Shown: positions 26,775 through 34,913 of the stretch, piece after piece
Numbering within the stretch: position 1 is the first letter of the stretch
How the letters are laid out: every line of letters begins with the position of its first letter
DNA from: Streptomyces werraensis
Lineage (GTDB): Bacteria > Actinomycetota > Actinomycetes > Streptomycetales > Streptomycetaceae
Assembly (NCBI GenBank): GCA_014656175.1
Contig: BNBX01000002.1
Coordinates: 562,776 to 626,775, forward strand
DNA: 64,000 nucleotides
Direction of reading: 5' to 3'
Notes under the pieces: model-generated
What the model was told of the DNA's origin: nothing
Database searches by the model: none
What the model saw: the letters and a program-made list of their open reading frames with translations, nothing else
Translations under genes and position numbers: made by a program

Positions 26775-27197
26775 CTACAGCCCGAAGAGGGCGGTGTCCT
26801 TCGTCAGCTCGCGGAACACGTCCCGCGGGTCCGGCACCAGCTTGCGCTTCTCCAGGTCCAGCAGGCCGCCCACGGCGCTGACCTCCGCCGCGACCGTGCC
26901 GTCCGTCTTCGTGATGGTCTGCTCGATGGTGAAGGTCTTGCCCCCGCCCCAGTGGAAGACGCAGCTCACGTCCACCTCGTCGCCGGCGAGCAGCTCCCGC
27001 CGGTAGCGGATCGTGGTCTCGAGCGCGACCGGGCCCACCCCGTGCGCCTGAAGACGCGACTGGGTGATCCCGGCCTCCTGGAGCAGCGACCAGCGCGCGT
27101 GCTCCGCGTAGTTCAGATACACGGCCTGGTTCAGATGGCCCTGCACGTCGGTCTCGTATCCGCGCACGGTCACGCGGACGGAATACGGCTTGCTCAC
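26775..27197 (-). CDS. Acyl-CoA thioesterase, 4HBT hotdog family
   Basis: This encodes a 140-residue single hotdog domain. The active-site region VRGYETDVQGHLNQAVYLNYAEHARW (read in two parts, ~12-37) has the Asp of 4-hydroxybenzoyl-CoA-thioesterase types, and RYRRELLAGDEVDVSC (~64) follows. It would hydrolyse an acyl-CoA or acyl-carrier thioester in the cytosol. The GTG at 27197 has GGGGA upstream. It stands alone between the IS5 remnant and the DUF397 cassette. Confidence 0.88.
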   Translation of the reverse strand: MSKPYSVRVTVRGYETDVQGHLNQAVYLNYAEHARWSLLQEAGITQSRLQAHGVGPVALETTIRYRRELLAGDEVDVSCVFHWGGGKTFTIEQTITKTDGTVAAEVSAVGGLLDLEKRKLVPDPRDVFRELTKDTALFGL

Positions 27198-27255
27198 TGC
27201 GTCCCCTTCACGCCGGTTCGGTTCGTCGCCCGATCCACCGATCTTGGCACGCCCC

Positions 27256-27897
27256 TCAGACGCGGCGCGGAGAGGCCAGGACGTAACGCCTCCGCGTCCT
27301 CGGCTCCGTGTGTTCCCCGGCCTGCCAGCCCGCGCCCTCCAGCGTCCGAGCGCAGGCCCGCAGCGCGTCGGCGTCCGGCGCGTACACGGCGACGGCGTCC
27401 GGCTGCGGGGTGTCCCGCACCCGGTAGCCGTCCTCGCCGTCCGCCTCCGCCGGCCGGTGCCCGGCCGCCTCCAGCGCGAGGGCGGCGGCCTGCGCGAGGT
27501 GCGTGCGTTCCCAGGCGCAGGGGCGGTCCGTCGACGCGTCGGCGTTGGTCATGCGGCGCAGTTCGAGCATGCCCTGCCAGGCGCTGCGGACCTCCCGCGC
27601 GCGGGCGGCGCCCTCGGCGGCAGGGGATGCGGGCTCGCCGCCCACGCGCGCGGTGAAGACACCTCCGGTGGAGGGGGGTGTCTGCGGCTCGTCGGGCTCG
27701 GGCGGTCCGGTTTGGGCCTCGCGCGCCCGGTGCCCGGCAGGGGTGAGGAAGTGGTCGTGCGGGGGCCGCGGATGCCGGAAGGCGAGGCCGCGCTTCACCA
27801 GCGCGGTGAGCTGGGCCTCGGTCCCTTTCAGACGCCCGGTCCCCGGATCGGCGGCTTCGATCAGCCGGCGCTGGGCGGCGGTGAGGGGTCGGGTCAT
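27256..27897 (-). CDS. Hypothetical protein, third gene of the XRE-DUF397 operon
   Basis: This encodes 213 residues without membrane segments. The N-terminal ~55 residues (MTRPLTAAQRRLIEAADPGT...LTALVKRGLAFRHP) look like a small winged-helix reader found in many Streptomyces proteins. A flexible Pro-rich linker follows (TGPPEPDEPQTPPSTGG), then a C-terminal alpha/beta segment (LALEAAGHRPAEA...LRACARTLEGAGWQAG). The start overlaps the DUF397 gene stop (ATGA), so it is cotranslated with that gene. I do not recognise a named family. Confidence 0.65.
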   Translation of the reverse strand: MTRPLTAAQRRLIEAADPGTGRLKGTEAQLTALVKRGLAFRHPRPPHDHFLTPAGHRAREAQTGPPEPDEPQTPPSTGGVFTARVGGEPASPAAEGAARAREVRSAWQGMLELRRMTNADASTDRPCAWERTHLAQAAALALEAAGHRPAEADGEDGYRVRDTPQPDAVAVYAPDADALRACARTLEGAGWQAGEHTEPRTRRRYVLASPRRV

Positions 27898-28091
27898 CGG
27901 CGTCCGGACGCGTAGGGGAGGAAGGCGGCCCAGGGGGTGGGGGTGAAGGTGAGGTGGGGGCCCGGTATGTGCTTGGAGTCGCGGATGTGGACGGTGCCTG
28001 CGGCGAAGGCGACCTCCACGCACTCAGGCCCGTCGTTCGTGCTGTAGCTGCTCTTGAACCAGGTCAGTTCGCTGCGCGACTGCGCCGTCAT
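27894..28091 (-). CDS. DUF397 domain-containing protein
   Basis: This encodes a 65-residue protein with the full DUF397 pattern: LTWFKSSYSTNDGPECVEVA, then VHIRDSKHIPGPHLTFTPTP and AAFL. DUF397 proteins are small partners encoded beside XRE regulators in actinomycetes; in the whiJ-type loci of Streptomyces they act with the regulator in developmental control. Four-base overlaps join it to the XRE gene upstream and the hypothetical gene downstream, so all three are translationally coupled. Confidence 0.93.
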   Translation of the reverse strand: MTAQSRSELTWFKSSYSTNDGPECVEVAFAAGTVHIRDSKHIPGPHLTFTPTPWAAFLPYASGRR

Positions 28092-28915
28092 GTCTCTCCC
28101 AGCACTTTCTCGATGAAGGCCAGCGATTCACGAGGTGTGAGCGCCTGCGCCCGGATGATGCCATAGCGGATCTCCAGGATCTGGATCTCCCTCGGGTCGG
28201 AGATCAGCCGGTTGAGCAGCTGAACCTCGACGTGGCCCACGGTGTGACCGTCCTTGAGCCTCAGCAGTTGAAGCGCCCCTGCCAGGCCCGCATGGTCCTC
28301 GCGCTGTGTGGGCAGCACCTGGATCTCCACGTTCCGCCGCCGCCCCACCTCCAACAGATGTTCCAGCTGCTTGCGCATGACCATTCTGCCCCCGAGCGGT
28401 CTGCGCAACGTCACCTCTTCCTGGACGAAACTGAAGACCGGGGCGGGCTGCTCGTCGAGAACGCGCTGACGCGCCAGGCGTGCCACGACGAGTTCGTCGA
28501 CCTGCTCCTCGCTGTAGGGAGGCCGCCGCATCCCGTACAGCACACGTGCGTACTCGGGCGTCTGCAGCAGACCGTGCACGACATGGTTGGCGTAGGCGCA
28601 CAGCTCGACCGCCTGCGCCTCCAACTGGGCAAGGTCCCGCACCTTCTTCGGAAAGCGGGCCTTCTCCACGTCCCCCTTCAGGGCGCTGATGAGGCCGTTG
28701 GCCTCGAGGACCCGGTCGGCGGCGTCGAGGAACTCCTCCATCGGCGCCCGCCGCCCCCGCTCGACGGAGGAGACCTGCTCCTCGCTGTACCCGATCTGTG
28801 CGCCGAGGGCGGCCTGTGTCAGCCCCGCCCGCTCACGGCACATCTTGATGACACGGCCGACGGTCCGCAGCACGGCCGCCGATTCCTCGTCCGCCCCGTA
28901 AGGCTCCACGCTCAT
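28088..28915 (-). CDS. XRE-family regulator with DUF5753 domain (WhiJ-like)
   Basis: This encodes a 275-residue regulator. The N-terminal HTH (CRERAGLTQAALGAQIGYSE, then EQVSSVERGRR) covers residues ~18-50. The C-terminal DUF5753 domain starts near 95 and contains ANHVVHGLLQTPEYARVL, the typical LLQT.EYAR motif, and later VEIQVLPTQREDHAG. Such proteins work with DUF397 partners in Streptomyces differentiation or antibiotic control. The gene is divergent from an anti-sigma-type ATPase gene (29065), which completes the whiJ-like trio. Which morphological role this copy has is unknown. Confidence 0.92.
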   Translation of the reverse strand: MSVEPYGADEESAAVLRTVGRVIKMCRERAGLTQAALGAQIGYSEEQVSSVERGRRAPMEEFLDAADRVLEANGLISALKGDVEKARFPKKVRDLAQLEAQAVELCAYANHVVHGLLQTPEYARVLYGMRRPPYSEEQVDELVVARLARQRVLDEQPAPVFSFVQEEVTLRRPLGGRMVMRKQLEHLLEVGRRRNVEIQVLPTQREDHAGLAGALQLLRLKDGHTVGHVEVQLLNRLISDPREIQILEIRYGIIRAQALTPRESLAFIEKVLGET

Positions 28916-29064
28916 GTCCTCACACCTCCCAGGTGCTCAACTCACGGCGGGCGCCGGATGTCACGCGTCGCGGCCCGGACAGGTCCGGACAGCTTCCGTA
29001 CGGCCGCCGCGGGTCCGGCCGCCGGGACTTCTCACGGCGGAGCCGGCTGGCCACGCTGAGTGAC

Positions 29065-29532
29065 ATGAACGTCGAGACCGCCCCGGTGGACGAACACACC
29101 GGTCCCGCCCGTCACTTCCGTATCCGCCTGTCGGCGACGGCGAGGGGAGCCCGGCTGGCCCGGCACCTCGCGGCGGAGCAACTGACCACGTGGGGCTGGC
29201 CGTACGACTCCGAGGGCAACCGCACGGCGTCCCTGCTGGTGGCCGAGCTGGCCACGAACGCCGTACGCCACGGACGGGCGCGGGGGCGGGACTTCGCGCT
29301 CCTGCTGACCCTGTACGCGCAGGACGCCACGCTCCGTATCGAGGTGACGGACGCCCGCCCGGACCGGAGCCCGCCGCTCCCCGGCACGCTCACTCCGGCC
29401 GACCCCGACACGGAGTCGGGCCGGGGCCTGCTCCTGGTCGAGACCCTGTCCACCCACTGGGGCGCGACGGCGGGGGACCTGTACACGAAGACGGTGTGGT
29501 GCGAGGTCCCGCTGACGGAGCGGCCCGGATAG
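29065..29532 (+). CDS. ATP-binding protein, HATPase_c (RsbW-like anti-sigma factor type)
   Basis: This encodes a 155-residue GHKL ATPase of the serine-kinase anti-sigma group common in Streptomyces. It has the N-box VAELATNAVRHGRARG (~67), IEVTDARPD (~95) and the G-box SGRGLLLVETLSTHWG (~122). It would bind a sigma factor or anti-anti-sigma protein, or phosphorylate the latter. The ATG at 29065 (MNVETAPVDEH) is chosen because an extension from 28933 is Arg-rich and without support. It is divergent from the XRE/DUF397 genes. Confidence 0.85.
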   Translation: MNVETAPVDEHTGPARHFRIRLSATARGARLARHLAAEQLTTWGWPYDSEGNRTASLLVAELATNAVRHGRARGRDFALLLTLYAQDATLRIEVTDARPDRSPPLPGTLTPADPDTESGRGLLLVETLSTHWGATAGDLYTKTVWCEVPLTERPG

Positions 29533-29565
29533 CGGGCGTCGTTCGGGACGCGGTGCCCTCTTCGG

Positions 29566-29592
29566 CCTCACATTTGTCGGGGCTACGTCGTC
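29566..29592 (+). promoter_or_regulatory. Candidate ECF41-type promoter
   Basis: CCTCACA is followed after 16 bases by CGTC, 44 bases before the NmrA-like gene. ECF41 sigma factors are described as recognising TGTCACA with a CGTC -10 element at about this spacing, and the neighbouring gene encodes an ECF41-like sigma factor. The -35 differs at its first bases, so this is a proposal. Confidence 0.4.
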
Positions 29593-29636
29593 ATGTCGGT
29601 GAGGGCGGCGACCGGCGCCCGGAACGGAGTGAGGAA

Positions 29637-30371
29637 ATGAAGGTCTTCATCGCTGGTGGGCGCGGCCGTGTCGGGTCCCCTCTTGCTGACAACCTGGAGG
29701 TCAAGGGCATCGAGGTGGTCTCGGGAGGGCTTGAGGACGGGATCGACGTGATCTCGGGCAAGGGGCTGGCCGAGGCTCTCGTCGGAGTCGACACCATCGT
29801 GAACGTCCTCAACACCCCCCGCTTCGATGCGCAGGGGGCCATCTCGTTCTTCGAGGGAGCGATCAACAACCTGACGGCGGAGGGCGAGCGGGCGGGCGTG
29901 CGTCATCACGTCGTGCTCTCCATCGTCGGCGTCGGACAAGGGGACGCGTCCGAGGTCGGGTACTACCTCGGCAAGGTGGCGCAGGAAAAGGCCGTGCGAT
30001 CCGCTTCGATCCCCGCCACCATCATTCGGGCCACCCAGTTCCAGAGCTACATTCCTGTCCTCATCGACCAGCACACCGTGGACGGAAAGGTTCTCGCCCC
30101 GAGGTCGTTCATCCAGCCCGTCGAGCTGGACGAAGTCATCGAACTGCTCGCCGAGGCCGTCACGACGCCGGAGCCGGGAAGTGCGGTCGAGATCGCCGGA
30201 CCCGACCGCTTTTACCACGACGACCTTTTCCGTGCCACGCTGGCCGATCGCGGAGACCGGCGTGAGGTCGTGACCGTGGAGGGTCAGGAGCCCCTCGACG
30301 CCATGGTTCCGCGCGGCGCGTACCGGAAGGGAACCGTGCGGTACCCCATCACGGGAATTCCCACTGCCTGA
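29637..30371 (+). CDS. NAD(P)-binding NmrA/SDR-a-type oxidoreductase (ECF41-associated)
   Basis: This encodes a 244-residue atypical short-chain dehydrogenase. The Rossmann start is MKVFIAGGRGRVGSPLADNL (~1-20) and the later strand HHVVLSIVGVGQG is typical of NmrA/YwnB-like proteins. The classical Tyr-x-x-x-Lys survives as YYLGKVAQEK (~116). The substrate is unknown. The ATG at 29637 follows GAGTGAGGA. It lies 48 bases upstream of an ECF41-like sigma gene. In that sigma group the linked genes are typically carboxymuconolactone decarboxylase, oxidoreductase or epimerase (COE) proteins, and this fits the last two types. Confidence 0.85.
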   Translation: MKVFIAGGRGRVGSPLADNLEVKGIEVVSGGLEDGIDVISGKGLAEALVGVDTIVNVLNTPRFDAQGAISFFEGAINNLTAEGERAGVRHHVVLSIVGVGQGDASEVGYYLGKVAQEKAVRSASIPATIIRATQFQSYIPVLIDQHTVDGKVLAPRSFIQPVELDEVIELLAEAVTTPEPGSAVEIAGPDRFYHDDLFRATLADRGDRREVVTVEGQEPLDAMVPRGAYRKGTVRYPITGIPTA

Positions 30372-30419
30372 ATGCGATAGTGGAAAGGCGCACTGCGCTT
30401 CATTGGGAAAGGGTGCCCC

Positions 30420-31406
30420 ATGCCGGAAGATTCTCCTCGCGAATCCGCGGATCGCGGGGAATACTGGGATGACGGGAAATGCGAGCGTGATGCATCGCAT
30501 GAGCTCGATGCGATCATGGCGGAGCGGCATCGTCTGCTGTCGCTGGCCTTCCGTATGACGGGCACCCTGGCCGATGCCGAGGACGTCGTGCAAGAGACGT
30601 ATGCGAGGTGGTACCGCCTCGATCCCGAGGAACGCGACGACATCGCCGTGCCCGCGGCATGGCTGATGCGAGTGGCGAGCCGCATCTCACTCGACCTGCT
30701 GGGTTCCGCGCGGGCGCGACGGGAGACGTACATCGGGCAATGGCTGCCCGAGCCGGTCCCGGCCGACCTCTTCGCGGACACGGCAGCGGCGCCGCTGAAC
30801 TCCAGTGATCTCGCCGCCGATCCGCTCGAACGCGTCACCCTCGATGACGCCGTCAGCATGGCCTTGCTGACGGTCCTGGAGGCCATGACGCCGGCGGAGC
30901 GGGTGACGTTCGTGCTGCACGACGTGTTCGGCGTCCCGTTCGACGAGATCGCTGATGTCGTGGGCCGTTCGGCAGCGGCAACAAGGCAATTGGCGACGTC
31001 CGCACGCCGCCACGTACGACGAGGAAGACGCGCACAGGTTTCCCCCCACCAGCATGACGAGGTCGTCCGGGCATTCCGTGGTGCGGCTGTCGGAGGAAAT
31101 ATCGAGAGTCTGCTCCGCGTGTTGGCTCCGGACGTCGAACTACGCGTGGACGGCGGCGGTTTCGTCAATGCCGCACCTCAGGTCATTCGTGGGTCGGATC
31201 GTGTAGCCCGATGGTTCATGGGCGTGATGCGCAAGCAGCCCGCCCTCCGCCTTGAGCGACGCGACACGGCTGACGGTCTCGGTTACATTCTTCTGACGGA
31301 GGGGAGCCGGCACGGAATCGTCACCTTCGACGTCAGAGAGGAAGGCATCACGAACGTGTGGCTGATGCTGAATCCGATGAAGCTGACGAATTGGTCACTC
31401 CGATAG
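30420..31406 (+). CDS. ECF RNA polymerase sigma factor, ECF41/SigJ type with C-terminal SnoaL-like domain
   Basis: This encodes a 328-residue sigma factor. Region 2 reads RLLSLAFRMTGTLADAEDVV then QETYARWYRL (~35-66), region 4 AERVTFVLHDVFGVPFDEIA then DVVGRSAAATRQL (~160-195). A ~110-residue SnoaL-like extension (~215-328) includes the terminal NPMKL, a variant of the NP(D)KL motif by which the extension controls activity in ECF41 factors. No anti-sigma factor gene is adjacent, as in that group. The third codon position contains more A/T than in nearby genes, suggesting transfer with its upstream partner. Confidence 0.9.
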   Translation: MPEDSPRESADRGEYWDDGKCERDASHELDAIMAERHRLLSLAFRMTGTLADAEDVVQETYARWYRLDPEERDDIAVPAAWLMRVASRISLDLLGSARARRETYIGQWLPEPVPADLFADTAAAPLNSSDLAADPLERVTLDDAVSMALLTVLEAMTPAERVTFVLHDVFGVPFDEIADVVGRSAAATRQLATSARRHVRRGRRAQVSPHQHDEVVRAFRGAAVGGNIESLLRVLAPDVELRVDGGGFVNAAPQVIRGSDRVARWFMGVMRKQPALRLERRDTADGLGYILLTEGSRHGIVTFDVREEGITNVWLMLNPMKLTNWSLR

Positions 31407-31447
31407 GAAACAATGTCGACGAGGGGGCGGTATTCGGACGGTCACCG

Positions 31448-32011
31448 TTACTGCGGTGCGACGGCCTTGAGCCAGTCCTCCACCGTGACGACGTCCGCCC
31501 ACTGCGGAAACAGCTTCTCCGTGAGCATCCGGTGCACCTCGGGGTCGGTGTCGAGACAGGCGTCCGCCAGAACGGTGAGGCCGAAGTCCAGGTCGACGGC
31601 GTGCCACAAGGTGGACAGCACGACGGCGCTGGTGGCGATGCCGGTAAGGACAAGGCTGTCGATGTCGCGCGCCCTGAGCACCAGGTCGAGGTCGCTGCCC
31701 GAGAACGCGCTGCCCCGCCTCTTGGTGACCACCACGTCGCCCTGTTGGGGCGCGACCTCGTCATGGATCTCGGTGCCAGGGACCCCCTCGGTGAACAGGC
31801 CGGCCCGCACGATGTTGGCCATCACCTTGCTGCGCGGACTGACTTCGGGATCGCCCGGCCGTAGCCCCATCACCACGTAGATCACGGGGATACCGGCAGC
31901 CCGGGCACCGTCGATCGCCCTGCGCAGACGCGGCAGGTATCCGGAACCGTCGTCGGCGAGGGCCACGACGTCCCGTTGGACGTCCATCACCAGAAGTGCG
32001 CTGTTCGCCAT
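31448..32011 (-). CDS. Isochorismatase-like (cysteine hydrolase fold) protein lacking the catalytic Cys
   Basis: This encodes a 187-residue isochorismatase-fold protein. The catalytic Asp is in LLVMDVQRDVV (~8), and the Lys region in VTKRRGSAFSGSDLD (~97). The position of the nucleophilic Cys (GxxTxxCVxxT) reads GIATSAVVLST (~120), so the Cys is Val. The protein may act like EntB-type isochorismatases, which do not need Cys, or have another role. The ATG at 32011 has AAGGGA upstream. It is convergent with the sigma factor gene. Confidence 0.85.
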   Translation of the reverse strand: MANSALLVMDVQRDVVALADDGSGYLPRLRRAIDGARAAGIPVIYVVMGLRPGDPEVSPRSKVMANIVRAGLFTEGVPGTEIHDEVAPQQGDVVVTKRRGSAFSGSDLDLVLRARDIDSLVLTGIATSAVVLSTLWHAVDLDFGLTVLADACLDTDPEVHRMLTEKLFPQWADVVTVEDWLKAVAPQ

Positions 32012-32185
32012 GCCCGCCGTCCCTTCTGCCGACGCGAAACAGAAGCAAGTCTGGTGGATCAAGCGAGCGGCGGTGGGGGGTTTCGGAGATCGCCCGACGG
32101 CCCGGGTACTGGCCCGGTCTCGGTCGAGCGGTGTAGGTCTCTCGCCTCAGGTGCGCCGGACGTACGTTGACTACGGTCGGTCCTC

Positions 32186-32647
32186 ATGGGAACCACGAAC
32201 ATCGTGCGCCGCCCGACGGCGCAGCGCGTACGCGACACGCTCGAGCGGCTCGGCACCGAGCGGGACCTGTGGGTGTCCACGGCACACCCCGAACACGGCC
32301 CGCACCAGGTGCCGTTGTGGTTCCTGTGGGACGGGCAGGCGGTGTGGTTCTGCACCGGGGCCACGTCCGCGACCGTGCGGAACCTCCGCGCCGAACCCCG
32401 TGTGCGCCTGGCACTGCCGGACTCCTACGACGTGGTGCTCGTCGAAGGCGAGGCGCAGTGCTTCACGGACCGGGAGGCACCCGAAGCCGGGGCGCGCGCG
32501 TTCGCCGCCAAGTTCGGGTGGGATCCTCGCGCGGAGGACAGCCCCTTCGTGCACGTACGCGTCGTCCCGAGGACCGTTCACGCATGGCGCGGTGAGCCGG
32601 AACTGCGCGGACGCGTCGTCATGCGCGACGGGGCCTGGCTGGGGTAG
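32186..32647 (+). CDS. Pyridoxamine 5'-phosphate oxidase-like (flavin/F420) family protein
   Basis: This encodes a 153-residue split-barrel protein: LWVSTAHPEHGPHQVPLWFL (~28-47), AVWFCTGATSATVRNLRAEP (~52-71), RVRLALPDSYDVVLVEGEA (~72-90), with the C-terminal strand VHVRVVPRTVHAW. The layout is that of FMN- or F420-binding split-barrel reductases of actinobacteria, not true PdxH. It could reduce an enone or bind a deazaflavin cofactor. It is monocistronic. Confidence 0.85.
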   Translation: MGTTNIVRRPTAQRVRDTLERLGTERDLWVSTAHPEHGPHQVPLWFLWDGQAVWFCTGATSATVRNLRAEPRVRLALPDSYDVVLVEGEAQCFTDREAPEAGARAFAAKFGWDPRAEDSPFVHVRVVPRTVHAWRGEPELRGRVVMRDGAWLG

Positions 32648-32784
32648 CCCCGGGGATCACGGCGGGACCTCGCCAGCCTGACGAGACGCTCGTCACCGTG
32701 GGAACCGGTGGCCCCGGCCAACGAGGCCGTGGCCCGCACCAGTGTTCGGTGAGTGAACCCGCCCCACGCCCACGGGCGTAACAC

Positions 32785-33717
32785 TCACGTACGCGGGAAC
32801 CTCACCCACCCCGCCAGCCCGAACCCGCTCCCCTCCCGTCGGATCTCGAACGCCCCCTGGCCCGGGAGATGGGCGGGGAACACCAGGGCGCGGTGGTCGG
32901 CCGCGTACGCGAACATCCGTGCGCGGCTGGCACGGGCGCCCTCCTCGTCCTCCTCGAAGCAGCTGTTCAGATGCGGCTCGTGGATCTGGATCGCACCGTG
33001 CAGCAGATCCCCGGCGAAAACCGCACGCTCGCCCCCGGACTCCAGGTGGACGACCGCCGAACCCGGGGTGTGGCCGGGGGCGGGCTCGAGCCGGAGGTTG
33101 CCGTCGATGACGTAGGAGCCCTCCCACGTCGTGACGAGCCCCGCGTCGATCACGGGCTGGACGCTGTCCTCGTACACGTTCTGGTTGCCCCGCCCGAACC
33201 GCGTGCGGTGCAGGTTCTCCGGATGCCAGTACGCCACGTCGATCGCCGGCATCAGGTACGTCGCGTTGGGGAAGGTGGGCACCCAGTCGCGGCCGTCGAG
33301 GTACGTGTTCCAGCCCACGTGGTCGTCGTGCAGGTGGGTGTTGACGACGAGGTCGACGTCCTCCGGGCGGACGCCGGCGGCGGCGAGCCTGGCCAGGTAG
33401 CCGGTGTCCAGGTACGACCAGATCGGCTGCAGGGGACGGTACTTGCCGTTTCCCGCTCCCGTGTCGACGACGACGACCCGGCCTTCGCTGCGCAGCACCC
33501 ATGACTGGGTGGCGACCCGGGTGAGGCCGGTACGGGCGTCCCAGTGGTCCGGGTCCAGCAGCGCGGCGTGCCGCTGCCACTCCTCCGGCTTGCTGCCGGG
33601 GAAGAAGACGTCGGTCGTCATCGGGGAGATGTCGGAGAACTCGATCACCCGGCTGATCTCGACGTCTCCGAGACGGAGAGTGGTGACCTGGGGTGATGCT
33701 GTGCGGGCGGCGGGCAT
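32785..33717 (-). CDS. MBL-fold metallo-hydrolase
   Basis: This encodes a 310-residue metallo-beta-lactamase-fold hydrolase. The metal motif HLHDDHVGW is near residue 127, further ligands lie in APGHTPGSAVVHLES (~215) and VFAGDLLHGAIQ (~237), and FPAHLPGQG is near 287. The build resembles quorum-quenching lactonases and related hydrolases. It is cytoplasmic, with no signal. The ATG at 33717 follows GAGGGAG. It is divergent from an XRE-type regulator at 33885, a probable regulator-target pair. Confidence 0.9.
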   Translation of the reverse strand: MPAARTASPQVTTLRLGDVEISRVIEFSDISPMTTDVFFPGSKPEEWQRHAALLDPDHWDARTGLTRVATQSWVLRSEGRVVVVDTGAGNGKYRPLQPIWSYLDTGYLARLAAAGVRPEDVDLVVNTHLHDDHVGWNTYLDGRDWVPTFPNATYLMPAIDVAYWHPENLHRTRFGRGNQNVYEDSVQPVIDAGLVTTWEGSYVIDGNLRLEPAPGHTPGSAVVHLESGGERAVFAGDLLHGAIQIHEPHLNSCFEEDEEGARASRARMFAYAADHRALVFPAHLPGQGAFEIRREGSGFGLAGWVRFPRT

Positions 33718-33884
33718 GGGTCTCCCTCGTACGAGGCCGGGACGGGGTGGGTGACCGCTTCCGCGGAGGGCGGGGCGGCCGTACGACCGACTCTGCGGCC
33801 CCCCGCCTCGCGGTACCAGCCCCGCCCCTGCCTACCCCTGACAGGTGCAGGCTGCGGGACACCGCCCCCGCGCATACTGGGCGC

Positions 33885-34772
33885 ATGGACCGCACATCAC
33901 CGCTCGGCGCGTTCCTGAAGGCGCGGCGGGCGCGGCTGAGCCCCGACGACGTCGGCCTGCCCCTGTTCGGGGACCGGCGGCGCGTCCCCGGACTGCGGCG
34001 TGAGGAGGTCGCGCTGCTCGCGGGCGTCAGCGCCGGGTACTACACGCGGCTCGAACAGGGCCGGCAGGCCAACGCCTCAGCGGAAGTCCTCGACGCGCTG
34101 GCACGGGCGCTGCACCTGTCCCCGGCCGAGCGGGACCACCTCTACGACCTGTCCTCGACGACCGGTCACCGCCCGGCCGCATCGGGCGGCGACGAGACGG
34201 TGTCCGCCGACCTGCGCACGCTGCTGACCACGATGGCCGCCCACGTGCCCGCCCTGGTCGTCGGCCGCCGTAACGACGTACTGGCCTGGAACCGCCCCGG
34301 CCACGCCCTCCTCGCCGCGCACCTGGACTTCGCCGCGCCCGACGACCCGGCCACCCGGCCCAATCTGTCCCGCCTGGTCTTCCTGGACGCCCCCACCCGC
34401 GTCCTCCACCGCGACTGGCGGGCGAAGGCGCGTGCGGTGGTCGGCAACCTCCGCGTCCTGACCGCCCGCAACCCGGGCGACACCCGCCTCGCCGCGCTGA
34501 TCGCCGAACTGACGGAGCGGAGCCAGGAGTTCAGGAGCATGTGGGACGCCCACACCGTCGCCCCCTGTGGCCGTGACGTGCACACCCTCACCCACCCGGC
34601 CGCCGGTGAACTGACCGTCGTCCAGCAGACGTTCGACGTCCCGAAGGAACCCCACCAGTCGCTGGTCACCTTCACGGCGGAACCGGGCTCGCCGTCGGCG
34701 GCGGCCCTGGAGGCTCTCCAATCCCATGGACGAAGCGTGGACGCCCCCGTACCGTATGCCTCCACGCCCTGA
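33885..34772 (+). CDS. XRE-family regulator with MmyB-like ligand-binding domain
   Basis: This encodes a 295-residue regulator. The N-terminal HTH reads RVPGLRREEVALLAGVSAGY then YTRLEQGRQANAS (~31-64), a sequence typical of the MmyB group. The C-terminal PAS-like MmyB domain (~100-280) contains GRRNDVLAWNRPGHALL and the late PAAGELTVVQQTFDVP. MmyB-type proteins bind fatty-acid-like ligands and often control an adjacent oxidoreductase or hydrolase, here probably the divergent MBL hydrolase. The ATG is at 33885. Confidence 0.9.
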   Translation: MDRTSPLGAFLKARRARLSPDDVGLPLFGDRRRVPGLRREEVALLAGVSAGYYTRLEQGRQANASAEVLDALARALHLSPAERDHLYDLSSTTGHRPAASGGDETVSADLRTLLTTMAAHVPALVVGRRNDVLAWNRPGHALLAAHLDFAAPDDPATRPNLSRLVFLDAPTRVLHRDWRAKARAVVGNLRVLTARNPGDTRLAALIAELTERSQEFRSMWDAHTVAPCGRDVHTLTHPAAGELTVVQQTFDVPKEPHQSLVTFTAEPGSPSAAALEALQSHGRSVDAPVPYASTP

Positions 34773-34796
34773 CACGGACGGAAGGAGGCGAGTGCC

Positions 34797-34859
34797 GTGC
34801 CGTTCACGCCCTTCCAGCGCTCCCTTCCCCACCGTCCCGGCGTGCGCGACGAGTTCTGA
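34797..34859 (+). CDS. Possible 20-residue peptide
   Basis: A GTG at 34797 lies eight bases after GGAGG and opens a 20-codon frame (MPFTPFQRSLPHRPGVRDEF). It sits between an XRE regulator and a GNAT gene. It may be a leader peptide, the tail of a lost gene, or chance. No family is recognised. Confidence 0.2.
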   Translation: MPFTPFQRSLPHRPGVRDEF

Positions 34860-34913
34860 CCGGGAGCGCTCCGAGCAGCAGGCGACCCTGCTGCACGCAT
34901 CCTGGAGGACCCC

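Noticed and set aside
34797..34859. Attenuation leader for the GNAT gene
   Set aside because: The 20-codon frame has a ribosome-binding site but no run of regulatory codons and no alternative hairpins before the GNAT start; kept only as a low-confidence peptide.
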